This document shows positions 7,817 to 16,263 of a DNA stretch of 34,040 nucleotides, piece after piece. The translations under genes and the position numbers were made by a program. The DNA lies in the NCBI RefSeq assembly GCF_004571075.1, contig NZ_SPQP01000040.1, positions 1 to 34,040 of the forward strand. Reading direction: 5' to 3'. The first letter of the stretch is position 1; the number at the start of each line of letters is the position of its first letter. Origin of the DNA: Blastococcus sp. TF02A-35. GTDB taxonomy: Bacteria; Actinomycetota; Actinomycetes; Mycobacteriales; Geodermatophilaceae. The notes under the pieces were generated by a model. That model searched no databases. It was not told the DNA's origin and was given only the letters and a program-made list of their open reading frames with translations.

Positions 7817-8731
7817 TCAGCCGGCGGCGCGGCGGGCCCGTCGTCGGCGGCGCCAGAGGCGCAGCGGGACCGCCCCGGCCAGCCCCAGCACGTAGGGCGC
7901 GGCCACCACGGCACCGACCGGGGACGGCGACCCGCCCACGGGCACGCCGGCGGCTTCGAGGTTCTGGATGTCGGGTGAGTCGAGCACGCCGAAGCGGTCC
8001 AGCGGCCACACGATGAGCGACGCCTTGCCGATGACGTCGTCCACGCCGATGGTGCCGCCGTACTTGTCTCCGACGTGCTGGCGCGAGTCCGCGGACGCCG
8101 ACCGGTGGTCGCCCATCACCCAGAGCCGGCCCTCGGGGACGGTCACCGGACCGAACGGGCGCTGCTCGATCGGCATGTCCTCGAAGATGTAGGGCTCGTC
8201 GAGCGGTTCGCCGTCGACGGTGAGGCGGCCCTCGACGTCGCAGCACTGCACCGTCTGGTGCTCGGTGGCGATGACCCGCTTGACGAAGTCGTCCTCGCTG
8301 GGCGGCGCGACACCGAGGGTGCGGCCCAGCCAGAGCAGGCTCCCGGTGAACCAGTTCGACGGCTCCTCGACCTCGATCTCCGGGGTCCAGGTGTCCGGCC
8401 CCTCGAAGACGACGATCTCGCCGGGCTCGGGCTCACCGAACCAGTAGGGCACCTTGTTCACCAGCACCCGGTCGCCGGTGCAGCCGGTGCAGCCGTGCAG
8501 CGTCTGCTCCATCGACCCGGAGGGGATGAAGAACGCCTGGACGAAGAAGGTCTTGACGACCAGGGCCAGGACGAAGGCGGTCAGCAGGAGGATCGGCAGC
8601 TCGCGCAGCAGCGAGCCCTTCTTCTTGTCCTCGCGCCTCTTGCGGGCGGCCTTGCCGGCGCGCTCGTCGTCGGGCTCCTCGGGCTCCCCGGGAACGACAT
8701 CGGCGGGCCCCCCGGGCCGGTCGCTGCTCAT
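7817..8731 (-). CDS. lepB: signal peptidase I
   Basis: A 304-residue membrane peptidase that cleaves signal peptides from exported proteins. A charged cytoplasmic N-terminus (about 1-44) is followed by a transmembrane helix (about 45-66). The S26 domain comes next: nucleophile S73 in PSGSM, general base K151 in DDFVKRVIA, and GDHR.AS.DSR at 207-217. A C-terminal hydrophobic segment (about 272-292) ends in an Arg-rich tail, typical of two-helix actinobacterial enzymes. Paired cysteines (C81/C84 and C163/C164) are unusual for a periplasmic-side loop and might form disulfides. It follows rplS by 75 bp. Confidence 0.95.
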   Translation of the reverse strand: MSSDRPGGPADVVPGEPEEPDDERAGKAARKRREDKKKGSLLRELPILLLTAFVLALVVKTFFVQAFFIPSGSMEQTLHGCTGCTGDRVLVNKVPYWFGEPEPGEIVVFEGPDTWTPEIEVEEPSNWFTGSLLWLGRTLGVAPPSEDDFVKRVIATEHQTVQCCDVEGRLTVDGEPLDEPYIFEDMPIEQRPFGPVTVPEGRLWVMGDHRSASADSRQHVGDKYGGTIGVDDVIGKASLIVWPLDRFGVLDSPDIQNLEAAGVPVGGSPSPVGAVVAAPYVLGLAGAVPLRLWRRRRRARRAAG

Positions 8732-8806
8732 CGAGGGTCAGCGTACGGCCAGGGGGACCCGCCGGGTTCCAGCCGGTTCACCGGCCAGGAGGCGTGTCCG
8801 CGGAGA

Positions 8807-9163
8807 TCAGCGGGCGACGGGCTCGCGCTTCTCCTTGATCTTGGCGGCCTTGCCGCGCAGCTCGCGCAGGTAGTACAGCTTGGCGCGGCGCACGTCACCG
8901 CGGGTGATGACCTCGATCTTCTCGACGACGGGGGTGTGCACCGGGAAGGTGCGCTCGACCCCGACACCGAAGCTGACCTTGCGCACGGTGAAGGTCTCGC
9001 GGATGCCGCCGCCCTGACGGCGGATGACGACGCCCTGGAAGACCTGGATGCGCGAGCGGTTGCCCTCGATGACGCGGACGTGCACCTTGACGGTGTCACC
9101 CGGGCGGAACGAGGGGATGTCGTCGCGCAACGAGTCGGCGTCGAGTGCGTCCAGGGTGTTCAT
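8807..9163 (-). CDS. rplS: 50S ribosomal protein L19
   Basis: A 118-residue L19 that lies at the 30S-50S interface. It contains [14 protein letters not shown]...R.Q.F.GVVI and the [15 protein letters not shown] motif, and ends in a basic [15 protein letters not shown] tail. The length is normal. It is downstream of trmD and a NUDIX gene, the usual rpsP-rimM-trmD-rplS order, but a structured 145-bp gap separates it from the NUDIX gene, so it may have its own control. Confidence 0.97.
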   Translation of the reverse strand: MNTLDALDADSLRDDIPSFRPGDTVKVHVRVIEGNRSRIQVFQGVVIRRQGGGIRETFTVRKVSFGVGVERTFPVHTPVVEKIEVITRGDVRRAKLYYLRELRGKAAKIKEKREPVAR

Positions 9164-9308
9164 CTCGGCAGTCCTCAGTCTCAGGTGGCTCGTTCTCGGT
9201 TCGGACAGCGGAACGCCCCGGCTGTCCGTTCCGGGGAGCTGCGGCTCCTCGGGGAGCTCCCGACGGCGGTGCCGTCGGTCAGCAGCGACTCTCTACTGTG
9301 CCACATCC
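9164..9308 (-). promoter_or_regulatory. structured rplS leader with competing stems
   Basis: Several perfect inverted repeats crowd this gap. Stem A pairs CGGACAG (9202-9208) with CTGTCCG (9222-9228). Stem B pairs CGGAACG (9209-9215) with CGTTCCG (9227-9233). A and B cross and share two bases, so they compete or form a pseudoknot-like fold. GGGAGCT (9234-9240) pairs with AGCTCCC (9255-9261). CGACGGC/GCCGTCG (9261-9277) has a 3-nt loop. In transcription order the last-named stem is made first. It could be a terminator for the NUDIX transcript, an rplS leader, or both. Confidence 0.55.
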
Positions 9309-9809
9309 TCAGCTGACGATGCGCGGCGGCCCCGTCCACGGCCCCGTCCGTAGCTCCGCCACCAGCGCGGGGAGCGCTTCCGGCACGAAGCCCTCGGCGG
9401 CCCCGGCCAGCTCGTCGGCCGCGAACCAGCGGTGCGGCTCGTCGGCGAGCACCTCCAGCTCGGTCAGGGCGCCCGGCACGACCTCGTGGACGACGTCGCG
9501 CAGCACGAAGAAGGTCTCGCGGGTGTCGAAGACCTGGTCGCCGAACGGGCCGACGTGCCGGCGCAGCCAGACCGGGCCCTCGAGCGCGGCGGGTCCCACG
9601 ACGAGGCCGATCTCCTCCTCGAGCTCCCGGACGGCGGCGTCCACCAGCGTCTCGCCGTCCTCCACTCCCCCGCCGGGCGTGTACCAGAACAGCACCTCAC
9701 CGGGCGGCACGGACGGGTCGGGCAGCCGGGCGCCGAGCAGCAGCACGCGGCCGGCCGGGTCGAGGACGACGACGCGCGCCGTCGTCCGCTGGACCGGCCG
9801 GTCAGCCAC
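9309..9809 (-). CDS. NUDIX hydrolase
   Basis: A 166-residue NUDIX protein. The Nudix box is complete: G47-x5-E53-x7-R61-E62-L63-x-E65-E66-x-G68-L69, the Mg-binding and catalytic element that cleaves nucleoside diphosphates linked to another moiety. The substrate cannot be inferred. The GTG start at 9809 lies inside the end of trmD (8-bp overlap), so it is translated as part of the rpsP operon. NUDIX genes are not part of this operon in most bacteria. They may clean damaged nucleotides, but that is inference. Confidence 0.88.
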   Translation of the reverse strand: MADRPVQRTTARVVVLDPAGRVLLLGARLPDPSVPPGEVLFWYTPGGGVEDGETLVDAAVRELEEEIGLVVGPAALEGPVWLRRHVGPFGDQVFDTRETFFVLRDVVHEVVPGALTELEVLADEPHRWFAADELAGAAEGFVPEALPALVAELRTGPWTGPPRIVS

Positions 9810-10539
9810 CGGCCAGCGCCGCGCGCTCGGCGTCGGTGAGGGCGTCCTCGGGCAGGGCGGCCAGCAGGTCGGGACGGCGGGTCGCGGTGCGGCGCAGCGA
9901 CTCCGCGCGGCGCCAGCGGTCGATGGCCGCGTGGTCCCCCGACAGCAGGACCGGGGGCACCTCGTGGCCGCGCCAGGTCGCCGGCCGCGTGTAGGAGGGC
10001 CCCTCGAGGAGGCCGTCGGCGTGCGAGTCCAGCTCGGCGGACTCGCGGTTGCCCAGGACGCCGGGGAGGAGCCGGGTGACGGCCTCGGTCATGACCAGCA
10101 CCGCGGACTCGCCGCCGGCGAGCACGTAGTCGCCGATGGACACCTCGGACACGGGCCCGGCCTCGGCGGCCCAGTCGGCGACCCGCTGGTCGATGCCCTC
10201 GTAGCGCCCGCAGGCGAAGACCAGCCCGGGCTCGGTCGACCACTGGACGGCCATGGCGTGGGTGAAGGGGCGGCCGGCGGGGGTGGGCACGACGAGCCGG
10301 GTGCCGGGCGGGCGGACGGCCTCCAGCGCGCGCGCCCACGGCTCGGGCTTCATCACCATGCCGGGCCCGCCGCCGTAGGGGGCGTCGTCGACGGTGCGGT
10401 GCACGTCGTCGGTCCACTGCCGCAGGTCGTGCACCCCGACGCTGACCAGGCCCCGCTCGATCGCCTTGCCCAGCAGCGACTGCCGCAGCGGGGCGAGGTA
10501 CTCGGGGAAGATCGTGACGACCTGGATGTCGAAGCTCAC
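9802..10539 (-). CDS. trmD: tRNA (guanine-37-N1)-methyltransferase TrmD
   Basis: A 245-residue SPOUT methyltransferase that makes m1G37 next to the anticodon and so prevents +1 frameshifting. The trefoil-knot AdoMet site shows [11 protein letters not shown] (110-120) and [11 protein letters not shown] (134-144). [11 protein letters not shown] (54-64) is the substrate loop, and [16 protein letters not shown] (from 170) contains the probable catalytic Asp. The start is GTG 10539, which overlaps the rimM stop (GTGA). The frame is open further upstream, but that part is shadow over rimM. Confidence 0.96.
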   Translation of the reverse strand: MSFDIQVVTIFPEYLAPLRQSLLGKAIERGLVSVGVHDLRQWTDDVHRTVDDAPYGGGPGMVMKPEPWARALEAVRPPGTRLVVPTPAGRPFTHAMAVQWSTEPGLVFACGRYEGIDQRVADWAAEAGPVSEVSIGDYVLAGGESAVLVMTEAVTRLLPGVLGNRESAELDSHADGLLEGPSYTRPATWRGHEVPPVLLSGDHAAIDRWRRAESLRRTATRRPDLLAALPEDALTDAERAALAGG

Positions 10540-11084
10540 AGGTCCAGCAGCCCCTCGGGCGGGTCCACCACCAGGAAGCCGCCGGCGACGTCGACGGTCG
10601 GCACGATCGCCGACACGAACGGGACCAGCGCCTCGCCGCCCTCGGTTCGGCGGAGGACCAGCAGGTCCTGCGCCTCGTGCCGGACGGCCGTCACCTGCCC
10701 GATGTCCGACCCGTCGGGCAGCCGCGCGGCCAGGCCGACCAGCTGGTGGTCGTAGAAGGAGTCGGGCTCCTCGATCTCCGGCAGGTCCGCGATCGGGACC
10801 AGCAGGAGGGTGTTGCGCAGCGCGTCGACGCCCTCCCGGACGTCGACGACGGCACCGGTCGCGTCCGCGACCTGCAGCAGCAGCGTGCCGCTGTGCCACC
10901 GCTTCTCGACGACGGCCAGCGGACCGCGCTCGGCCGGGTCGGTGAGCAGCACCGACCCCGGGGCGAACCGGAGGTCGGGCTCGTCGGTGCGGACCTCGAC
11001 GGTGGCAAGACCACGGACACCGTGGGGGCGGCCGATGCGGCCGACCACCACGGTGTCCGTGTCAGGGTTGCGCGGGGTGCTCAA
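10536..11084 (-). CDS. rimM: 16S rRNA processing protein RimM
   Basis: A 182-residue ribosome maturation factor for the 30S head domain; it binds S19. The N-terminal RimM barrel opens with [22 protein letters not shown] (residues 11-32) and RFAPGSVL. The C-terminal PRC-barrel has [14 protein letters not shown] and ends with [10 protein letters not shown], the standard ending. It sits 11 bp downstream of the KH-domain gene and overlaps trmD, so it is a member of the rpsP-KH-rimM-trmD operon. Confidence 0.96.
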   Translation of the reverse strand: MSTPRNPDTDTVVVGRIGRPHGVRGLATVEVRTDEPDLRFAPGSVLLTDPAERGPLAVVEKRWHSGTLLLQVADATGAVVDVREGVDALRNTLLLVPIADLPEIEEPDSFYDHQLVGLAARLPDGSDIGQVTAVRHEAQDLLVLRRTEGGEALVPFVSAIVPTVDVAGGFLVVDPPEGLLDL

Positions 11085-11095
11085 AGAGCTCGTGC

Positions 11096-11332
11096 TCAGC
11101 GCCCGTCGGTGTCGACGACGTCGACCCGCAGGCCACGTCCGCCGACACCGGTCATCACCTGGCGCAGCGCCTTGGCGGTGCGCCCGCCACGGCCGATGAC
11201 CTTGCCGAGGTCGTCGGGGTGGACCCGGATCTCGAGGGTCTTGCCGCGGCGGTTGGTGAGCAGGTCGACGGTGACGTCGTCGGGGTTGTCGACGATGCCC
11301 TTGACCAGGTGCTCGAGCGCTTCTTCGAGCAC
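11096..11332 (-). CDS. khpA: KH-domain RNA-binding protein KhpA
   Basis: A 78-residue single KH domain. The RNA-gripping loop is GRGG at 47-50 inside DLGKVIGRGGRTAKALRQV, and the opening LEEALEHLVKGIVDNPDDV matches the KhpA/YlqC family. It binds RNA, often with KhpB, and influences cell-division and translation genes in Gram-positives. GTG 11332 follows the rpsP TAA by three bases, so translation is probably coupled. Confidence 0.94.
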   Translation of the reverse strand: MLEEALEHLVKGIVDNPDDVTVDLLTNRRGKTLEIRVHPDDLGKVIGRGGRTAKALRQVMTGVGGRGLRVDVVDTDGR

Positions 11333-11335
11333 GTC

Positions 11336-11815
11336 TTACTCGGCCGGCGTCTCGGCCGGGGCGGCCTCGGCGGCCGGAGCGGCGTCAGCAGCGGGAGCGT
11401 CGGCCGGGGCCTCGGCAGCAGCCTTCTTCGGGGCGGCCTTCTTCTTGGCGGTGGTCGCCTCGGTGGTGGGCTCGTCCATGCCGGCGCGGACGGCGGCCTC
11501 GTAGAGGGCCTTCTTGTCCGGCTTGGGCTCGGCGACCTTCATGGGGGCCGGGGCGGGCTCACCCTTGAACTTCTGCCAGTCGCCGGTCACCCGGAAGATG
11601 GCGGCGACGGCCTCGGTCGGCTGCGCGCCGACACCCAGCCAGTACTGCGCACGCTCGGAGTCGACCTCGATGAACGAGGGGTCCTCCTTGGGGTGGTACT
11701 TGCCGATCGTCTCGATCGAGCGACCGTCACGCTTGGTGCGGGCGTCGGCGACGACGATGCGGTAGTACGGCGCGCGCATCTTGCCGAGGCGCATGAGCTT
11801 GATCTTGGTGGCCAC
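11336..11815 (-). CDS. rpsP: 30S ribosomal protein S16 with long Ala/Pro-rich tail
   Basis: A 159-residue S16. The core (1-85) has [21 protein letters not shown], then GR.IE.IGKYHP and [15 protein letters not shown]. Residues 86-159 form a low-complexity Ala/Pro/Lys/Glu tail (runs such as [16 protein letters not shown]), commonly seen in high-GC actinobacterial S16 and absent from E. coli S16. GTG 11815 is the only start that gives the canonical VATKIKL opening. GAGGAG at 11829-11834 is rather far upstream (13 nt). First gene of the operon. Confidence 0.96.
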   Translation of the reverse strand: MATKIKLMRLGKMRAPYYRIVVADARTKRDGRSIETIGKYHPKEDPSFIEVDSERAQYWLGVGAQPTEAVAAIFRVTGDWQKFKGEPAPAPMKVAEPKPDKKALYEAAVRAGMDEPTTEATTAKKKAAPKKAAAEAPADAPAADAAPAAEAAPAETPAE

Positions 11816-11958
11816 GGTGTGTGGTGTTCTCCTCGAACGCGTTTCGGTGCTCGCCGGGACGGCGTGTGGGGGTACGCCGGGGCGGAGCCAGGGACACGGG
11901 CGATGATGGTGAGAGGGCCGCCACCGCCGTGTTCGACCGACCATGATGCCAGATCGAC

Positions 11959-11965
11959 GGAGGAG
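11959..11965 (+). promoter_or_regulatory. ribosome-binding site deciding the VOC start
   Basis: GGAGGAG is followed after four bases by GTG 11970. It favours this start over the ATGs at 11943 and 11946, which have no such site. Confidence 0.7.
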
Positions 11966-11969
11966 AGCT

Positions 11970-12380
11970 GTGGCCAGGAGCGGTCCCGTGCACCACATCG
12001 AGCTGTGGGTGCCCGATCTGGCCAGGGCGGAGCGCTCCTGGGGGTGGCTGCTGACCCGTCTGGGCGCGCAGCCGTACCAGTCGTGGGAGGCCGGCAGGTC
12101 CTGGCGCTGGGCGGAGGCAGGCACCTACGTCGTCGTCGAGCAGTCACCGGCCCAGGTGGGCGACCGGCACGAGCGCCGCTCCCCCGGGCTGAACCACCTG
12201 GCCCTGTGGGCCGGCACCGCCGCGGAGCTGGACGCCCTGGTCGCCGACGCCCCGGCGCACGGCTGGTCGCTGCTGTTCGCCGACCGGCACCCGTTCGCCG
12301 GCGGGCCCGAGCACCGGGCCGCCTACCTGGAGGACGCCGACGGCTACGAGGTGGAGCTCGTGGCCGAGGCGACGGGCTAG
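11970..12380 (+). CDS. VOC/glyoxalase-family protein
   Basis: A 136-residue vicinal-oxygen-chelate fold protein. It has two beta-alpha-beta-beta-beta halves: [20 protein letters not shown] at the N-terminus (metal-ligand His) and LNHLALWAG near 75, ending with [16 protein letters not shown] (ligand Glu). The family covers glyoxalase I, dioxygenases and antibiotic-resistance proteins; no substrate can be assigned. It is the only plus-strand gene in this part, divergent from rpsP. Its TAG and the TAG of the convergent broken gene share one CTAG (12377-12380). Confidence 0.87.
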   Translation: MARSGPVHHIELWVPDLARAERSWGWLLTRLGAQPYQSWEAGRSWRWAEAGTYVVVEQSPAQVGDRHERRSPGLNHLALWAGTAAELDALVADAPAHGWSLLFADRHPFAGGPEHRAAYLEDADGYEVELVAEATG

Positions 12381-12733
12381 CTCCACCGCACCCGGTCCAC
12401 CCGCGGCAACGGGAGCGGCTCGTCGTCGAGCGGGTACACCTCCAGGCCCGCCAGCCTCCCGTGCTCGACGAAGAGCAGCAGCCCACCGACCGGCTCGTCG
12501 CGCGGACCGACGACGGTCCCCTCCACCGGCACCGGGCTCTCCGCGGTGGACGCGGGGAGCCCGTCGGGGACGTGGAGGCCGACGGTGCCGCAACCGCATC
12601 CGCAGCCGGGCGACGCGGTGGCGTCCGGCGCCTGCGCCCGCAGCTCCTCCACCCCGGGGAAGCGGTGGGCGAGCAGCGCGTCGAGCAGCTACCGCTCGGC
12701 GGCCGTCAGCGGGCGGCGGACCGGCCCGGTCAC
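12377..12733 (-). pseudogene. cysteine-rich unknown protein interrupted by one in-frame TAG
   Basis: From GTG 12733, which overlaps the upstream RraB-like stop as GTGA, the frame reads VTGPVRRPLTAAER, then TAG (12689-12691), then LLDALLAHRFPGVEELRAQAP and a GCGCGC cluster, without another stop until 12377. Coupling at 12733 and coding-like sequence on both sides of the TAG suggest a recent nonsense mutation in a protein of about 118 residues. A single base change from a Tyr, Trp, Glu or Gln codon would suffice. GTG 12652 could restart translation and give 91 residues. The C-x-C-x-C cluster could bind metal. Function unknown. Confidence 0.75.
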
Positions 12734-13080
12734 CGGTCCTCGTCGTCCCCGGTCATCACGAAGCCGCCCCAGCCGTCGTAGCTGCCGCCGTGCCGGTTGA
12801 CGATGCCGACGACCTCGCGGGTGAAGGCAGCCGCGGAGTCGTGGTCGACGGCGGTGACGGCGCTGAACTCCAGCCAGACGGTGAGGAACCGCCGGCGCAG
12901 GCCGTCGATGCGGTAGCCGGCGGCGACCAGCTCCTCCCCGGCGGCCTCGGCGGCCTTCCGCGTGCGGAACCCGGCGAGGTGGTCGATCGGGCGCGGCTCG
13001 TGCACCCGGTCACCGATGCTGAGGTTCTGCTCGACCACCTGGGCGCTGAGCGCCACCTGCTCCTCGACGTCCTGCGGCAT
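12730..13080 (-). CDS. RraB-like regulator of ribonuclease E family protein
   Basis: A 116-residue protein of the RraB family (regulator of RNase E activity B). The key segments are IDHLAGFRTRKAAEAAGEELVAAGYRID, a WLEFS strand, TAVDHDSAAAFTREVVGIVNRHGGSYDGWG and an acidic end. In E. coli RraB inhibits RNase E; the role of actinobacterial members is untested. The ATG at 13080 lies 27 bp after proS. The next gene downstream is coupled by GTGA but broken. Confidence 0.8.
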   Translation of the reverse strand: MPQDVEEQVALSAQVVEQNLSIGDRVHEPRPIDHLAGFRTRKAAEAAGEELVAAGYRIDGLRRRFLTVWLEFSAVTAVDHDSAAAFTREVVGIVNRHGGSYDGWGGFVMTGDDEDR

Positions 13081-13107
13081 GGCCGAAGTGGACCACGGGC
13101 CGCGGGG

Positions 13108-14856
13108 TCAGCCCCGGACGGCGGCCACCACCCGCGCGGCGGCGCCGTCGACCGGGATCTCCTCGCGCTCGCCGGTCGCCCGGTCGCGCAGCTCCAGGAC
13201 GCCCTCGGCGAGACCGCGGCCGACCGTGACGATCGTGGGCATGCCGAGCAGCTCGGCGTCCTTGAACTTCACGCCGGGGCTGACCTTGGGACGGTCGTCG
13301 TACAGGACCGTCAGGCCGGCGGCGACCAGCTCGGCCGCCAGCGCCTCGGCGGCCTCGAACACGGCGGCGTCCTTGCCGGTGGCGACGACGTGCACGTCGG
13401 CGGGGGCGACCTCGCGGGGCCACACCAGGCCGAGCTCGTCGTGCGTGGACTCGGCGATCGCCGCGACCGCGCGGGAGACGCCGATGCCGTAGGAGCCCAT
13501 GGTGACGGTGACGAGCTTGCCGTTCTCGTCGAGCACCTTGAGGTCCAGCGCCTCGGCGTACTTGCGGCCCAGCTGGAAGATGTGGCCCATTTCCACGCCG
13601 CGGGCGAGCTCCAGCGGGCCGGAGCCGTCGGGCGCGGGGTCACCGGCGAGCACCTCGGCGGCCTCGATGACGCCGTCCCAGGTGAAGTCGCGGCCGGCCA
13701 CCAGGTCGAACACGTGCTTGCCGGGCTGGTTGGCGCCGGTGATCCAGCGGCTGCCGCTGACCACGCGCGGGTCGACCAGGTAGCGGATGCCCGACTCGCT
13801 CTCGGCGCCGAGCACCTGCGGGCCGATGTAGCCCTTGACCAGCGCGGGGTGCTTGTCGAACTCGGTGAACGGCTCCACCTCGGCCGGCGCGACCTGCGCC
13901 TCCAGGCGCTTGGCGTCGACCTCGCGGTCGCCGGGGAGGCCGATGACCAGCGGCTCCCGGGTGCCGTCGGGGTGCACCAGCGTGACGACGACGTTCTTCA
14001 GCGTCGAGGCGGCGGTGTACCCGGCGTCGGGGAACAGCTGCTGCGCGACGGCGACGAGCGTCTCGATGGTCGGGGTGTCGGGGGTGTCCTCGACGTGCGC
14101 CTCGGGCAGGCCCTCGAGCGGGATCTCGTCGGGGACGACCGTGGCGACGGCCTCGACGTTGGCCGCGTATCCACCGGCCGAGCGGACGAAGGTGTCCTCG
14201 CCGATCTCGGTGGGGTGCAGGAACTCCTCGCTCTTCGAGCCGCCCATGGCGCCCGACATCGCCGAGACGATGACGTACTCCAGGCCCAGCCGGTCGAAGA
14301 TCTTGATGTAGGCGTCCCGGTGCGCGGCATAGCTCTTGTCGAGGCCGGCGTCGTCGACGTCGAAGGAGTAGCTGTCCTTCATCGTGAACTCGCGGCCGCG
14401 GAACAGGCCGGCCCGGGGGCGGGCCTCGTCCCGGAACTTCGTCTGGATCTGGTACAGCGAGACCGGCAGGTCCTTGTAGGAGCCGTAGAGGTCCTTCACC
14501 AGGAGCGTGAACATCTCCTCGTGCGTGGGGCCGAGCAGGAAGTCGTTGCCCCGGCGGTCCTTCAGGCGGAAGAGGTTGGGGCCGTACTCGGTCCACCGGT
14601 TGGTGGCCTCGTAGGGCTCGCGCGGCAGGAGCGAGGGGAAGTGCACCTCCTGGGCGCCCATGGCGTCCATCTCCTCGCGGATGATCCGCTCGACGTTGCG
14701 GAACACGCGGAAGCCCAGCGGCAGCCAGGTGAACCCGCCGGGAGCGGCCCGCCGGATGTAGCCGGCCCGCGCGAGCAGGCGGTGGCTGGCGACCTCGGCG
14801 TCGGCCGGGTCGTCGCGCAGGGTCCGCAGGAACAGGGTCGACATCCGCAACAGCAC
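13108..14856 (-). CDS. proS: prolyl-tRNA synthetase, bacterial type with editing domain
   Basis: A 582-residue class IIa synthetase that charges tRNA-Pro. [11 protein letters not shown] and [10 protein letters not shown] (about 12-40) open the catalytic core. Motif 2 is [25 protein letters not shown] (141-166). The INS editing domain that clears Ala-tRNA-Pro lies about 225-405. Motif 3 is [16 protein letters not shown], followed by the anticodon-binding domain. GTG 14856 is chosen because the short leader before MSTLFLRT matches relatives such as the mycobacterial MITRMSELFLRT. No operon partner upstream; the accessory island begins behind it. Confidence 0.96.
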   Translation of the reverse strand: MLLRMSTLFLRTLRDDPADAEVASHRLLARAGYIRRAAPGGFTWLPLGFRVFRNVERIIREEMDAMGAQEVHFPSLLPREPYEATNRWTEYGPNLFRLKDRRGNDFLLGPTHEEMFTLLVKDLYGSYKDLPVSLYQIQTKFRDEARPRAGLFRGREFTMKDSYSFDVDDAGLDKSYAAHRDAYIKIFDRLGLEYVIVSAMSGAMGGSKSEEFLHPTEIGEDTFVRSAGGYAANVEAVATVVPDEIPLEGLPEAHVEDTPDTPTIETLVAVAQQLFPDAGYTAASTLKNVVVTLVHPDGTREPLVIGLPGDREVDAKRLEAQVAPAEVEPFTEFDKHPALVKGYIGPQVLGAESESGIRYLVDPRVVSGSRWITGANQPGKHVFDLVAGRDFTWDGVIEAAEVLAGDPAPDGSGPLELARGVEMGHIFQLGRKYAEALDLKVLDENGKLVTVTMGSYGIGVSRAVAAIAESTHDELGLVWPREVAPADVHVVATGKDAAVFEAAEALAAELVAAGLTVLYDDRPKVSPGVKFKDAELLGMPTIVTVGRGLAEGVLELRDRATGEREEIPVDGAAARVVAAVRG

Positions 14857-15152
14857 GCCAGGAGTCTCCCAGGCGTGCGGACGTCACGTGCTGACGCCCT
14901 GGATACAAGGGTCCAGCTCAGCGGTCGGGCCGGCGACGGAACCGCAGCAGGCCGACCACCAGGCCCTCGCAGTTGGGAGGTTGACACCTCGCACGTCAGC
15001 CGATGCCCATGCCGGCAACAGCGCACGCCGTTACCGGGCTTAGCGAGAGCCTCTATCGGCTTCCAGAAAGGGAATACCGCGGGTTGCCTTGCCCCCTGCA
15101 CCAGTCGTAACCGAAGTGACGCGAAGACATACACGTATCCCGGTACGCCAGG
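14857..15152. other. gap upstream of proS, no gene supported
   Basis: About 300 bp with no frame that looks coding on either strand. It must contain the proS promoter. GGAC..TTGTATCC near 14900-14912 (minus strand) is an A/T-rich patch, but I cannot define -35 and -10 boxes. Composition shifts toward lower GC from about 15000 onward, where the accessory island appears to begin. Confidence 0.5.
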
Positions 15153-15515
15153 TCACTTGACCGACGAGGATCGCGCCCATTGCTGCAGCGCCGCCTCAAT
15201 ACGGGCAATCGCGTACGCAGGATCCGCGATGGATTCCCACTCTTGCACATCTGGCGCTCGGCGTTGCACCGGTTCCCACGCCTCCATGTATCCCGTCTCC
15301 GAGACCAGGCTGGCATAAATTCCCCACACGTCACCCGCTCCGACATCTCTCCCACGCTGGACCGCCACATCGAGGCCGGACATCCCAGGACGATGCATGT
15401 ACTTGTCCGCCAACTCCTCTGTCGCACTGACCACTCGCTGAAGCAGGAAATCAAGCGAGCCATCGTTCACTTCAGCTCGTCGAGCCTTCCATCTCGGCAT
15501 CCATCTAGAAACCAT
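15153..15515 (-). CDS. hypothetical protein in accessory island, possible orphan immunity protein
   Basis: A 120-residue soluble frame of lower GC than the core genes, with no family I recognise. It is rich in aromatic and acidic residues in the second half (GDVWGIYASLVSETGYMEAWE, then EWESIADPAYAIARIEAAL), which looks like a real folded protein rather than a shadow frame. No signal peptide or membrane helix. ATGs at 15515 and 15500 and GTG 15470 are all possible; none has a good ribosome-binding site. It lies downstream of Rhs toxin debris on the same strand, the place where immunity genes accumulate, but that role is inference only. Confidence 0.55.
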   Translation of the reverse strand: MVSRWMPRWKARRAEVNDGSLDFLLQRVVSATEELADKYMHRPGMSGLDVAVQRGRDVGAGDVWGIYASLVSETGYMEAWEPVQRRAPDVQEWESIADPAYAIARIEAALQQWARSSSVK

Positions 15516-15969
15516 TCACCACCGTCCACGATGTTTGATGTGCAAGGTTCCCCGCTTTCCCTGGAGTTGAGAGGGCCAACGATGCACGCAAATCCGGCTG
15601 CAACTTTTATGGCACCTCTCCACGTGGCCCTCGCGGATGGCGTCGGTGGTCGTCGTGCTCATCGTGACTGTCGCCGGGGCCGTTGGCTTCGATCGCATGG
15701 AGGGCCGCATGATCGGACGCTCGCTCGTTCAGCCACAATAATCGCTTCCCCGCCCGAGGGGCCGCATTCGCTTACAGCCAAGGGTGGCGAGAACTTCCCA
15801 TGCGGCCAAGCTGCCGTCGCCCCCGGGACGCCACCCCTCGGACGCCGCGAAGCCGACCGACACCACCTCGCCTATGTCAGGCTAATTCCGCACAGGCCGT
15901 GGATGTCCCCAGCGCCAATTCATCTGACGTCTTCTCGTTGGCAGTCTGCGCACATCCGATGCGGACGTC
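15516..15969. other. gene-poor, lower-GC stretch in accessory island
   Basis: Both strands carry only short or unconvincing frames. One 34-codon plus-strand frame (15637-15741) encodes a single hydrophobic helix (ASVVVVLIVTVAGAVGF) but has no ribosome-binding site. A long plus-strand frame that crosses this region also runs antisense to the island ORFs and lacks domain-like sequence. I see no tRNA, repeat or terminator. It is probably decayed sequence between two island genes. Confidence 0.5.
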
Positions 15970-16263
15970 TTATGAAAGCCACTGAGTCCAGCCGAAGGAT
16001 GCCGCGACCGCGCCGACCACCAGGCACTTGCCCCTGTGACCAAGCTTGTACCGGATGAGGCCCACGAACAGAAGGACAGCCAACTCGCCGGCGAGGGCGA
16101 TCACCGCTGACTTTCGGCCCCACACGAGCGCGATAAAGCCAATGATGGCGAGGGCAAGCACCGCGCCCAGCAATGCCCGCCCTCTTCTCTCACCAAGTTG
16201 CTGCCCCGTTGCAGGCACGCCTTTCCCGCAGGTGCACGCCAGCTTGCCCTTCGTAGCGGTCAA
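15970..16263 (-). CDS. small three-helix membrane protein, candidate immunity protein
   Basis: From TTG 16263 this is a 97-residue protein with hydrophobic helices at about 30-48, 51-70 and 80-93, separated by short basic turns, and a small N-terminal C-x-C segment (LACTCGKG). TTG is preferred because it overlaps the TGA of the Rhs tail (TTGA, 16260-16263), the coupling expected for toxin-immunity pairs. An ATG at 16386 would overlap most of the toxin tail out of frame. Membrane immunity proteins usually protect against membrane- or envelope-acting toxins, which would suit the hydrophobic Rhs tail. No family recognised; function inferred from position. Confidence 0.55.
   Translation of the reverse strand: MTATKGKLACTCGKGVPATGQQLGERRGRALLGAVLALAIIGFIALVWGRKSAVIALAGELAVLLFVGLIRYKLGHRGKCLVVGAVAASFGWTQWLS

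Noticed and set aside
12790..15318. very long plus-strand frame opposite proS
   Set aside because: It mirrors the codon structure of proS and consists of low-complexity Gly/Asp/Val/His-rich sequence, typical antisense shadow of a high-GC gene.
15637..15741. 34-codon plus-strand ORF with one hydrophobic helix
   Set aside because: No ribosome-binding site, no partner and no conservation evidence; kept only as a remark in the gap description.
15180..16058. 292-residue plus-strand open frame in the island
   Set aside because: It runs antisense to two better minus-strand candidates, has no domain-like pattern, is Arg/His/Pro-rich like shadow frames in GC-rich DNA, and has no ribosome-binding site.
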